Below are positions 52,387 through 59,909 of a DNA stretch of 64,000 nucleotides, piece after piece; the stretch's first letter is position 1, and each line of letters begins with the position of its first letter. The stretch is from Deltaproteobacteria bacterium HGW-Deltaproteobacteria-14 (GTDB lineage: Bacteria > Myxococcota_A > UBA9042 > PHBI01). The DNA lies in NCBI GenBank assembly GCA_002841945.1, contig PHBI01000021.1, positions 62,001 through 126,000 of the forward strand, in the 5' to 3' direction. The position numbers and the translations under genes were made by a program. The notes beneath the pieces are model-generated. The model was not told where the DNA came from, searched no databases, and saw nothing but the letters and a program-made list of their open reading frames with translations.

Positions 52387-54420
52387 CTACGCGTCCGGCG
52401 GCGGGAGCAGCGGCGGGCTGCCGAAGAGCCCCCACATGCGGCAACCCGCGTAGAGCGACCACACGTTGAGGCGCGGCCACGACGCCAGGTGAACGGCCTC
52501 CCAGCGCGGCGCGAACTTGTCCTTGTAGTGGGCCAGCGAGTGGAACGGGAACAGGCGGTTGCCGATCCAGCCGCGATAGAGCCACCGGAACACCCAGCGC
52601 AGAAAGCGCGAGTCCTGCCGCGGCAGCGGCGTGCGCTCGGCCATCGGGCAGGCGCCGAGGCTGACGACGTCGGCCCCTTCGTCCGCCAGGCGCGTGATGA
52701 CCTCGGTCAGCAGCACGTCCATGGCGCCCGCGGGCGCGTCGGGCTCGCGCGCCATCACGTCCACGCCCCACCCCGCGCCTTGCCAGCCCGGGGTCACGGT
52801 CACGAAGGCGACCGGGTTCGGCCGGTCCGGCACCCGCGCCGCGAAGTAGCGCCGTCCCAGCGGCCGCTCGAAGCACGGCGTGCCGATGAGCAGCGCCATC
52901 GGGTCCGCCAGCGGCCGAGCGTCGAGCCAGTGGTGGTAGAGGTGGTCGAGGGACGCCCCGCGATGGGCCACCGAGACCTCCTCGACGCGGACCCCGTAGC
53001 GCTTGACCCCGCGGTTCACCATCTGCCGCAGGTCGGCGTGCTTGCGACCGGCGAGGGTGAAGTCGGCGGTGTCCACGAAGGCCTCGGCGCCGACCGCGAG
53101 GCTGCGGAAGCCCGCCGAGCGGAGCAGGCGGCGCTCTCCGGTGGCGACCGGGAACAGCATGACCTTGCTGAAGCGAGCCACGGCGAGGGCCTCTCGGAAC
53201 GCCGTGAGCAGCCGCTGCCCGTCGCCGATCACGTGTACCCCGCCGACGGCGAGCGCGTGGCGTGGCGCCGCGGCCCAGGTCAGCGCGCCGTCGTCGGTCG
53301 CGAAGGTGCGCAGCCCCGGCTCGAGCGAGAGGTAGCCGTTGCCGCGGGGGGAGCGGCGGACGATGGCCTCGAGGGCGCCGGGGGCGAGCGGGAGCTCCGG
53401 GACGCGAGCCGGATCCGCCGACGGCAGCGCGGCGTCGCCGAGCCGCCCGGGGACGTTGCCGAGCCAGCGCAGGACCGCCCCGGGGTGACGGGGCGGCGGG
53501 AGGCGCGGCGAGGGCGGGAGCGTCGGCGACGTCGCGACCCCTGACTCAGCGCTCGCGATTTCTTGCTGAAGCTGGACCCAGTTCCCATCGTATCGGTCGA
53601 GGCCCTGCGTCCTCCGCGGCCGGGGGTAGGCGCGACTGCGTCGCCCCAACCCCCACCAGCTGCGGACTCCGGTCCTCGACCTGCCGTTGCTCGAGACGAT
53701 GAGGTGGTTGACGAACCCGCTCTGCGTCGCGTGCTCGCACTCGGGCTTGAGGCTCGGGCAGCTGTCGCGGTCCGCGCAGCGGGTCTTGTAGGTGGAGTAG
53801 TAGAGCTCCTTTCCTCCGTGCAGGGCGAGCAGCACCGCGCCGTTGGTGACGATGAGGCTGAGCAGGCTCGGCTTCTCGTCGGGCCGACCGTCGCAGATGG
53901 CGCGGATGCGCGCCACCGCGGTCTCGAGGGCGGTCATGACCTCCTCGACGGTGAAGTTGCCGGCGAGCGGCCCGAACTGGCAGAGTTCGGTCAGGAACAG
54001 GAAGAAGACGCGCTCGCTGTCGGTGTCACCGAGGATGAAGCGGCGCAGGCGCGGCGCGATGGCGGCCTCGAGCTCCGCGCGGACCTCCTCGAAGTCCGGG
54101 ATGTCGCCGTTGTGCGCCATCACCCAGCGCCCGTACTGGAACGGGTGGGAGTTGAGCACCGAGAGGTTGCCCTGGGTCGCCTGGCGGATGTGCGCCACGA
54201 CCGTCTCCGAGGAGACGAGGCCGCTCACCCGCCGAAACAGCGTCGAGTCCAGCGCGCCGGTGGCGCTCTTGGTCAGGTGCGGCGCGCCGTCGACGTAGTA
54301 CGCCACCCCCCAGCCGTCGCGGTGGTTCTGACTCTGGACCGCCAGGGCGTTGTCCGCCTGCACCAGGGAGCGGTGGACGTGGCTCTGGATGACGCTGCGA
54401 AACCCGAACATCCTGCACAT
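52387..54420 (-). CDS. Class II glutamine amidotransferase fused to DUF2156/MprF-type lipid aminoacyltransferase domain
   Basis: One open frame of 677 residues. Residues 1-245 are an N-terminal-nucleophile amidotransferase of the YafJ/EgtC type: Cys2 in MCRMFGFRSV, NALAVQSQNHRDGWGVAYYV, VVAHIRQATQG, and NSHPFQYGRWVMAHNGDIPDF. Residues 360-650 match DUF2156, the catalytic half of MprF phosphatidylglycerol lysyltransferases (GVHVIGDGQRLLTAFREALA, VGAEAFVDTADFTLAGRKHA, ADLRQMVNRGVKRYGVRVEE). The 244-300 seam is Arg-rich and unlike either family, and one missing base near 53688 would restore a more natural YafJ-like end in another frame that stops at 53546. So it is either a true fusion or two genes joined by a frameshift. 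Start ATG 54418-54420 puts the nucleophile at position 2. Confidence 0.75.
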   Translation of the reverse strand: MCRMFGFRSVIQSHVHRSLVQADNALAVQSQNHRDGWGVAYYVDGAPHLTKSATGALDSTLFRRVSGLVSSETVVAHIRQATQGNLSVLNSHPFQYGRWVMAHNGDIPDFEEVRAELEAAIAPRLRRFILGDTDSERVFFLFLTELCQFGPLAGNFTVEEVMTALETAVARIRAICDGRPDEKPSLLSLIVTNGAVLLALHGGKELYYSTYKTRCADRDSCPSLKPECEHATQSGFVNHLIVSSNGRSRTGVRSWWGLGRRSRAYPRPRRTQGLDRYDGNWVQLQQEIASAESGVATSPTLPPSPRLPPPRHPGAVLRWLGNVPGRLGDAALPSADPARVPELPLAPGALEAIVRRSPRGNGYLSLEPGLRTFATDDGALTWAAAPRHALAVGGVHVIGDGQRLLTAFREALAVARFSKVMLFPVATGERRLLRSAGFRSLAVGAEAFVDTADFTLAGRKHADLRQMVNRGVKRYGVRVEEVSVAHRGASLDHLYHHWLDARPLADPMALLIGTPCFERPLGRRYFAARVPDRPNPVAFVTVTPGWQGAGWGVDVMAREPDAPAGAMDVLLTEVITRLADEGADVVSLGACPMAERTPLPRQDSRFLRWVFRWLYRGWIGNRLFPFHSLAHYKDKFAPRWEAVHLASWPRLNVWSLYAGCRMWGLFGSPPLLPPPDA

Positions 54421-54502
54421 GGCGTCACCATACCAAGATTCTGCGCGACTTGCCCGGCGCGCGACGGCGCGCGCCCCACGACCTGTGCGGCTGCACAAAA
54501 CA

Positions 54503-54541
54503 CATACGCCCGACCTCACACAACGTGGGGTCGGGCGTATG
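54503..54541 (-). terminator. Strong hairpin between acyl-CoA dehydrogenase and amidotransferase genes
   Basis: CATACGCCCGACC (54503-54515) is matched perfectly by GGTCGGGCGTATG (54529-54541), with CAC/GTG extending inside across one mismatch. The 13-bp stem is the most stable between any two genes here. It is downstream of the acyl-CoA dehydrogenase on its strand and has no T-run; terminator or leader element of the next gene. Confidence 0.55.
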
Positions 54542-54710
54542 CGCATTGCAACAGCCGGGCGGGCCAGGGAGGTTTGGGGAGGCGCCAACTCCCCGCGGTC
54601 GACTTCGCCGCACAGCGGCGGGTGGAGCCGGCGGAGCCGCCGGATCCGTCATTCTGGCAGCGCGGGGAGCAGCAGGCGTGCGTGCTCTTCCCCGCGGGCT
54701 GCCCGAGTCC

Positions 54711-56567
54711 TCAGAACACCATGTCGAGCGCCGAGCGATCGCCGCTCTTGATGCCCGCGCCGCGCGCCTTCACCCGCGGCAGGATGTTGTGCACGAAGTA
54801 GCGCGCGGTGGCGATCTTGCCGTGCAGGTAGCGCGCCTCGTCGTCATCGACCAGGAACTGGCCGATGTGCTCGTCGACCGGGTCGACCTGCTTGCTCTGC
54901 AGGCGCTTGTCGTAGAGCTTGGCCGCGATCAGCGCCTGGCGGATGAGCAGCCACGCCACGATGGTGTCGCCGAACATCTGGAGGAAGCTCGCGGCGTGGA
55001 ACGCCGGGTAGTCGACGTCGCCCTTCATCATCGTCTGGCCGAAGCCCATGGCGGTGGCGGCGAGGGTGTCACGCGCCTTGCCGAGCGCCTCGATCTCGGC
55101 CTTGAACGGGCCGTCCTTGGCGGGGCCGTTGGTGAGCTTGTTCACCTCGTTGAGCATCGTCATCATCATGACGCCGCCGCCGCGGCTGATCTTGCGCCCG
55201 AGGAGATCCATGGCCTGCACGCCGTTGGTCCCCTCGTAGATGCTGGCGATCTTCACGTCGCGCAGCAGCTGCTCCACCCCGTACTCGCGGATGTAGCCGT
55301 AGCCGCCGTGGACCTGGACGCCGAGCTCGCAGGCCTTGAAGCCCTCGTCGGAGCACCACGCCTTGATGATCGGCGTGAGGATCTCGACCTGGTGCATGTA
55401 GCGCTTCTCTTCCTTCTCGTCGCTCGTCGTCTCGGCCTGGTCCATGCAGTAGGCGCCGTAGAGCATCATCGCGCGCCCGCCCTGGGTGATGGCGCGCATG
55501 TGCATGAGCATCCGCTTGACGTCGGGGTGCTCGATGATGGCGACGCGCTCCGGGTTCGCCTTGCGGCTGTCGGCGAGGCGGCTGCCCTGGATGCGCTCCT
55601 TGGCGTAGCGGACGGACCACTCGTAGGCGAGGCCGGACTGCGCGACCCCCTGCAGACCGACCGCGATGCGCGCCTCGTTCATCATGCGGAACATGATGCG
55701 CAGGCCCTCGCCCTGGCCGCCGAGGAGCCAGCCCTCGCAGTCGCCGTCGTCACCGAAGGCGAGCGAGCAGGTCGCCGAGCCGTGGATGCCGAGCTTGTGC
55801 TCGATGCCGACGCAGGTGACGTCGTTGCGGCCGAGGATCTTGCCGCGGGCGTCGACCTTCATCTTCGGGACGATGAAGAGCGAGACGCCGCGATGATCCT
55901 CGGGGTCGCCGTCGACGCGGGCGAGGACCATGTGGACGATGTTGTCGGTGATGTCCTGGTCGCCGCTCGAGATGAAGATCTTCTGGCCCTTGATCTTGTA
56001 GAAGCCGGGCTTGCCCTCGATCGGCGAGGCGGTGGACTTGAGGTCGGGCACGGCGGTGCCGGCGGCGGGCTCGGTGAGGCACATCGTGCCGCTCCACTCG
56101 CCGTTGAGCATCCGCTCGAAGTAGAGCGCCTTCTGATCGGCCGTGCCGTACTCCATGACCAGGCCGAGGGCGCCGTGGGTCAGCCCCGGGGTGAACATGA
56201 AGTTCACGTTCGCCGCGGTGAACAGCTCCTGCGCGGCGATGTGGAGCGTGCGCGGGAAGCCCTGACCGCCCTCCTCCGCCGGGATGGAGAGCCCGTTCCA
56301 GCCGCTCTCCGAGAAGATCTTGTAAGCCTCCTTGAAGCCCTTCGGCAGCCGCGGGGTCCCGTCGACGAGCTTGACCCCCTCCTGGTCGCCGGAGGCGTTG
56401 ACCGGGAAGAGCACCTCCGCCGCCTGGGTGTAGGCCATGTCGAGGACGTCGTTCATGACCTCCACGTCGAGGTCCTTGAAGCGCTCGGCCTGCGTCAGCG
56501 CGCCGACGTTCAGGAAGTCGAAGAGGTTGAACCTGATGTCCCGCATGTCGGCGTAGAACTCGGCCAC
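54711..56567 (-). CDS. Acyl-CoA dehydrogenase, long (600-residue) form
   Basis: A 618-residue FAD enzyme of the acyl-CoA dehydrogenase family in the long form seen in DmdC and related proteins, which carry an extra C-terminal helical domain. FAD-binding and fold motifs are clear: GWNGLSIPAEEGGQGFP, GTMCLTEPAAGTAVPDLKST, IKGQKIFISSGDQDITDNIV, GATCSLAFG-like strands, and the catalytic Glu in IASIYEGTNGVQAMDLLGRK. GVQVHGGYGYIREYGVEQLL is the typical subunit contact. Substrate chain length is not deducible. GTG 56567 is preceded by AAAAGGAG. It is divergent from the AidB-like gene at 56689 and shares its promoter region, which has an operator-like inverted repeat. Confidence 0.92.
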   Translation of the reverse strand: MAEFYADMRDIRFNLFDFLNVGALTQAERFKDLDVEVMNDVLDMAYTQAAEVLFPVNASGDQEGVKLVDGTPRLPKGFKEAYKIFSESGWNGLSIPAEEGGQGFPRTLHIAAQELFTAANVNFMFTPGLTHGALGLVMEYGTADQKALYFERMLNGEWSGTMCLTEPAAGTAVPDLKSTASPIEGKPGFYKIKGQKIFISSGDQDITDNIVHMVLARVDGDPEDHRGVSLFIVPKMKVDARGKILGRNDVTCVGIEHKLGIHGSATCSLAFGDDGDCEGWLLGGQGEGLRIMFRMMNEARIAVGLQGVAQSGLAYEWSVRYAKERIQGSRLADSRKANPERVAIIEHPDVKRMLMHMRAITQGGRAMMLYGAYCMDQAETTSDEKEEKRYMHQVEILTPIIKAWCSDEGFKACELGVQVHGGYGYIREYGVEQLLRDVKIASIYEGTNGVQAMDLLGRKISRGGGVMMMTMLNEVNKLTNGPAKDGPFKAEIEALGKARDTLAATAMGFGQTMMKGDVDYPAFHAASFLQMFGDTIVAWLLIRQALIAAKLYDKRLQSKQVDPVDEHIGQFLVDDDEARYLHGKIATARYFVHNILPRVKARGAGIKSGDRSALDMVF

Positions 56568-56602
56568 GATGTGCTCCTTTTAGGCGTCTCGGCTCGCATA
56601 CC

Positions 56603-56643
56603 ACCTGGGAAGACAGGTATAGATCGGGAGGGTTGGAAATCAA
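56603..56643 (-). promoter_or_regulatory. Promoter and operator-like repeat before the acyl-CoA dehydrogenase
   Basis: On the minus strand TTGATT (56643-56638), 16 bp, then TATACC (56621-56616). The inverted repeat ACCTG-N6-CAGGT (56603-56618) overlaps the -10 and start point, a place where a repressor such as a TetR- or FadR-type protein could act. No regulator gene is adjacent. Confidence 0.4.
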
Positions 56644-56688
56644 GATAAAATGAATGACGGCTCAATCAGCGCCAGCCCGGAGGCGGCC

Positions 56689-58419
56689 ATGGTCTCGAAC
56701 CCCTCGAAAGCACGAGCAGATCTTCACGCGTGGCGGGAGCGCCAGCCGGACAACTTCTTCACGAGCGATCGACAGCTCGCCCGGCTCCTGCGCGCAACCC
56801 TGGGCGAGGCGCGCTTCACCGCCCACGAGGCGCACTTCACGGCCTTCGGCGCGGTCTGCGCCGGCGCGCTGGACGCCGCCGCGATCGTCAACAACCGCAC
56901 CGGCAACGAGCCTCAGCTCGACCGCTGGTCCGCGCTCGGCGAGCGCACCGAGGCGGTGGCACACCACCCGAGCTACCACGACTGCGGCCGCCACATCTAC
57001 GAGGACGGCGAGGTCATCGCGGCCTACGCCGATCCGGCGGCGAACGCGCGCGCGCTGGCGCTCTTCTACCTCTCGAGCCACGCGGGCGAGGCCGGCCACA
57101 ACTGCCCCGTGGCCTGCACCGCCGGGGTCGCCAAGGCGCTCGCCGCGGAGGGCAGCGCCGCGCTCAAGGCGCGCTGGCTCCCCGGCGTCCTGACCGCCCG
57201 CTACGCCGAGCGGCTCGACGGCGCGCAGTTCGTCACCGAGATCCAGGGCGGATCGGACGTCGGCCTCAACGCGGTCACCGCGACCCCCGACGGGGAGGCC
57301 TTCGGGACGACCCGCTGGCGCATCACCGGCGAGAAGTGGTTCTGCTCGAACTCCGACGCGGACCTCATCCTGATGACCGCGCGCGTCGCCGGGCACGGCA
57401 CCCGCGGGCTCGGCCTGTTCCTCGTCCCGCGGCTCCTCGAGGACGGCGTCGTCAACGACTTCGCCGTGCGGCGCCTCAAGGACAAGATCGGGACGCGCTC
57501 GATGCCGTCGGCGGAGATCGACTTCAACGGCGCGGTCGGGTACGCCGTCGGCCCGGTCGACCAGGGCTTTCGGACGCTGATGGCGCAGGTCATCAACACC
57601 TCTCGCCTCTACAACACCGTCGGGACCGTCGGCATCGCCCGCCGAGCGCGCCTCGTCGCCCAGGCCTACGCCGAGAGCCGGGTCGCCTTCGGGCAGCCCA
57701 TCGCCCGCTTCCCGCTGGTCCAGGAGATGATCGCCCGCATGCGCGCCGCCGGTCAGGCGGTCCTGGCCGGAGCGATGCGCCTCGCGCACCACCTCGACAG
57801 AGAGGAGCGTGGCGAGCTCACCGAGGCCGAGCGCGCCTGGCTGCGCGTCGGGACGAACCTCGCCAAGATGCGCTCGTGTCAGCACTCCCACCGGGTGGTG
57901 CTGACGGCCATCGAGACCCTCGGCGGCAACGGCGCGATCGAGACGTTCAGCGTGCTGCCGCGCCTGCTCCGCGACAACGTCGTCTACGAGAACTGGGAGG
58001 GCACCCACAACACCCTCATCGCCCAGACCCACCGCGACTTCGCCAAGCACCGCCTGCACGAGCCCTTCCTGGCCGTGCTGCGGCGCGACATGACGACCGG
58101 CGACGCGGCCCTCGACGCCGCGCTGAAGCCGGCGCGCGAGGCGCTCGACCGCGCAGAGGACGCGCTCGGGCACATCCTCACCCACCCCGACCCGGGCGTC
58201 GCGGCGCTCATGCTGCGGCCCCATGCCGAGCGCCTCGGGGACGCCCTGTTCGCGGCCGCCTACGCCCAGGACCTGCTCACCGAGGGCGACCCGACGCGGC
58301 GCGCGGCCGAGCTCGACGTGCTGACGGTCTTCGTCGACGAGCACCTGCGCGTCGCCCGCCCCGACCCCGACGAGGCCACCGCGGCGCGGTTCGCGCGCAT
58401 CATGGCCCTGCAGGACTGA
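56689..58419 (+). CDS. AidB-like acyl-CoA dehydrogenase family protein
   Basis: A 576-residue acyl-CoA dehydrogenase homologue closest to the AidB group. It has NNRTGNEPQLDRWSALGERT and the AHHPSYHDCG stretch of AidB-like N-termini, FYLSSHAGEAGHNCPVACTA, EIQGGSDVGLNAVTA, RITGEKWFCSNSDADLILMT and VVYENWEGTHNTLIAQTHRD where the catalytic Glu of the family sits. E. coli AidB is a DNA-binding flavoprotein of the alkylation response, but many AidB-like proteins are probably just dehydrogenases. I prefer ATG 56689, five bases after GGAGG; ATG 56650 would add thirteen residues with no ribosome site. It reads into the DUF1015 gene after 119 bp. Confidence 0.87.
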   Translation: MVSNPSKARADLHAWRERQPDNFFTSDRQLARLLRATLGEARFTAHEAHFTAFGAVCAGALDAAAIVNNRTGNEPQLDRWSALGERTEAVAHHPSYHDCGRHIYEDGEVIAAYADPAANARALALFYLSSHAGEAGHNCPVACTAGVAKALAAEGSAALKARWLPGVLTARYAERLDGAQFVTEIQGGSDVGLNAVTATPDGEAFGTTRWRITGEKWFCSNSDADLILMTARVAGHGTRGLGLFLVPRLLEDGVVNDFAVRRLKDKIGTRSMPSAEIDFNGAVGYAVGPVDQGFRTLMAQVINTSRLYNTVGTVGIARRARLVAQAYAESRVAFGQPIARFPLVQEMIARMRAAGQAVLAGAMRLAHHLDREERGELTEAERAWLRVGTNLAKMRSCQHSHRVVLTAIETLGGNGAIETFSVLPRLLRDNVVYENWEGTHNTLIAQTHRDFAKHRLHEPFLAVLRRDMTTGDAALDAALKPAREALDRAEDALGHILTHPDPGVAALMLRPHAERLGDALFAAAYAQDLLTEGDPTRRAAELDVLTVFVDEHLRVARPDPDEATAARFARIMALQD

Positions 58420-58538
58420 CCACGACGGGCAGCCTCGCGGGCGGGGACGCCCGCCGCGGTGGGCTGACCACGGCGGCAGCGTTGCGGGCGGGCACGCTGT
58501 GCTTGGCGCGGGCGTCCTTCGGGGCGTATACCCGGGCC

Positions 58539-59771
58539 ATGAAGCTCTACCCATTCCGCGCCATCCGTCCCGCGCCCGCCCACGCGCAGCGCGTCCTGAG
58601 CCCGCCGTACGACGTCGTGTCGACCGCCGAGGCCCGGGCGTACGCCGAGGGCAACGCGGCCTGCTACTTCCACATCTCCCGCGCCGAGATCGACCTGCCG
58701 GACGCCGCCGATCCGCACGGCGACGCTGTCTACGCCCTGGCCGGCGACGCCCTGCGGCGCTTCCTCGCCGAGGGGCTGCTCGTCCGTGACCCCGGCGAGA
58801 CGCTCTGGGTCTACCGCCTGCGCCAGGGCGACCACGTCCAGACCGGCTTCGTCGGCGCCGTCTCGGTCGACGACTACCGCGCCGGCCGCATCAAGCGCCA
58901 CGAGCTGACCCGCGCCGCCAAGGAAGACGACCGCACCCGCCACATCCTGGCGTGCGGCGCCCAGACCGGACCGATCCTGCTGGCGTGCCGCACCTCCGCC
59001 GCCCTCAACGCCGTCGCCGAGCGCCTGACCGCGGGCCCGCCGAGCGTCGAGGTCACCGGCAAGGACGCCGTGGTCCACAGCATCTGGCCCGTCCCGGCGG
59101 CCGAGCTGGGCGCGCTCGAGGCGGCGTTCGGCCCCCTCGACGCCTTCTACATCGCCGACGGCCACCACCGCGCCGCCAGCGCCGCCCGCGCCCGCGACCA
59201 GCTCGTCGCCCAGGGCCACGGCGACGGCCCGTGGCAGCGCTTCTTGGCGGTCGTCTTCCCCGATGACCAGCTGCGGATCCTCGACTACAACCGCGTCGTC
59301 GCGGACCTCAACGGCCACAGCAGCGCGGCGTTCCTGGCCGCGGTGAGCGAGCGCTTCGAGATCGGCCCGCCGGGCGCCCCCGCCGCGCCCGAGGCCCGCC
59401 ACAGCTTCGGGATGTACCTCGACGGTGCGTGGCGGCGGCTGGTCGCCAAGCCGCACGTCGTCCCAGAGGCCGATCCGATCGGCCGGCTCGACGTGGCGAT
59501 CCTCCAGGCTCAGCTCCTCGCCCCGATCCTCGGCATCGGTGACCCGCGCACCGACGAGCGCATCGACTTCGTCGGCGGCAGCCGTGGCACCGCCGAGCTG
59601 GCGCGCCGGGTCGACGCGCACGGCGGCGGCGTCGCCTTCGCGATGTTCCCGACGTCGCTCGACGAGCTCTTCGCCGTCGCCGACGCCGGGCTCATCATGC
59701 CGCCCAAGTCGACGTGGTTCGAGCCGAAGCTCGGCTCCGGCCTGTTCCTCAACGAGATCGCGGTGAGATAG
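58539..59771 (+). CDS. DUF1015 family protein (possible free-serine kinase)
   Basis: A 410-residue member of DUF1015. Family features: LYPFRAIRPAPAHAQRVLSP with PPYDVVSTAEARAYAEGN, GFVGAVSVDDYRAGRIKRHE, LTRAAKEDDRTRHI, the hallmark FYIADGHHRAASAARARDQL, and KSTWFEPKLGSGLFLNEI near the end. A few DUF1015 proteins, such as archaeal SerK and staphylococcal SbnI, phosphorylate free serine, so serine kinase activity is possible but not shown. ATG 58539 opens the conserved core. Downstream it converges on the large lipoprotein gene with a stable hairpin in between; upstream it lies 119 bp after AidB-like. Confidence 0.88.
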   Translation: MKLYPFRAIRPAPAHAQRVLSPPYDVVSTAEARAYAEGNAACYFHISRAEIDLPDAADPHGDAVYALAGDALRRFLAEGLLVRDPGETLWVYRLRQGDHVQTGFVGAVSVDDYRAGRIKRHELTRAAKEDDRTRHILACGAQTGPILLACRTSAALNAVAERLTAGPPSVEVTGKDAVVHSIWPVPAAELGALEAAFGPLDAFYIADGHHRAASAARARDQLVAQGHGDGPWQRFLAVVFPDDQLRILDYNRVVADLNGHSSAAFLAAVSERFEIGPPGAPAAPEARHSFGMYLDGAWRRLVAKPHVVPEADPIGRLDVAILQAQLLAPILGIGDPRTDERIDFVGGSRGTAELARRVDAHGGGVAFAMFPTSLDELFAVADAGLIMPPKSTWFEPKLGSGLFLNEIAVR

Positions 59772-59881
59772 CGCCCGCGCGCCCACCGGGAGCGTGGGCG
59801 TCCCGCCCGCACCCCCGGCCGCGCGGACGCCACCGGCTCGCGCGAGGCCGCGCCGCGCCACGTCCGCGAGCCGAGCACGTC

Positions 59882-59905
59882 GGTGGGGGCGCGAGCGCCC
59901 CCACC
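59882..59905. terminator. Bidirectional terminator hairpin
   Basis: GGTGGGGGCG (59882-59891) and CGCCCCCACC (59896-59905) form a perfect 10-bp stem with a CGAG tetraloop between two convergent genes, four bases from the stop codon of the lipoprotein gene. No T-run on either strand. Confidence 0.55.
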
Positions 59906-59909
59906 CGCG

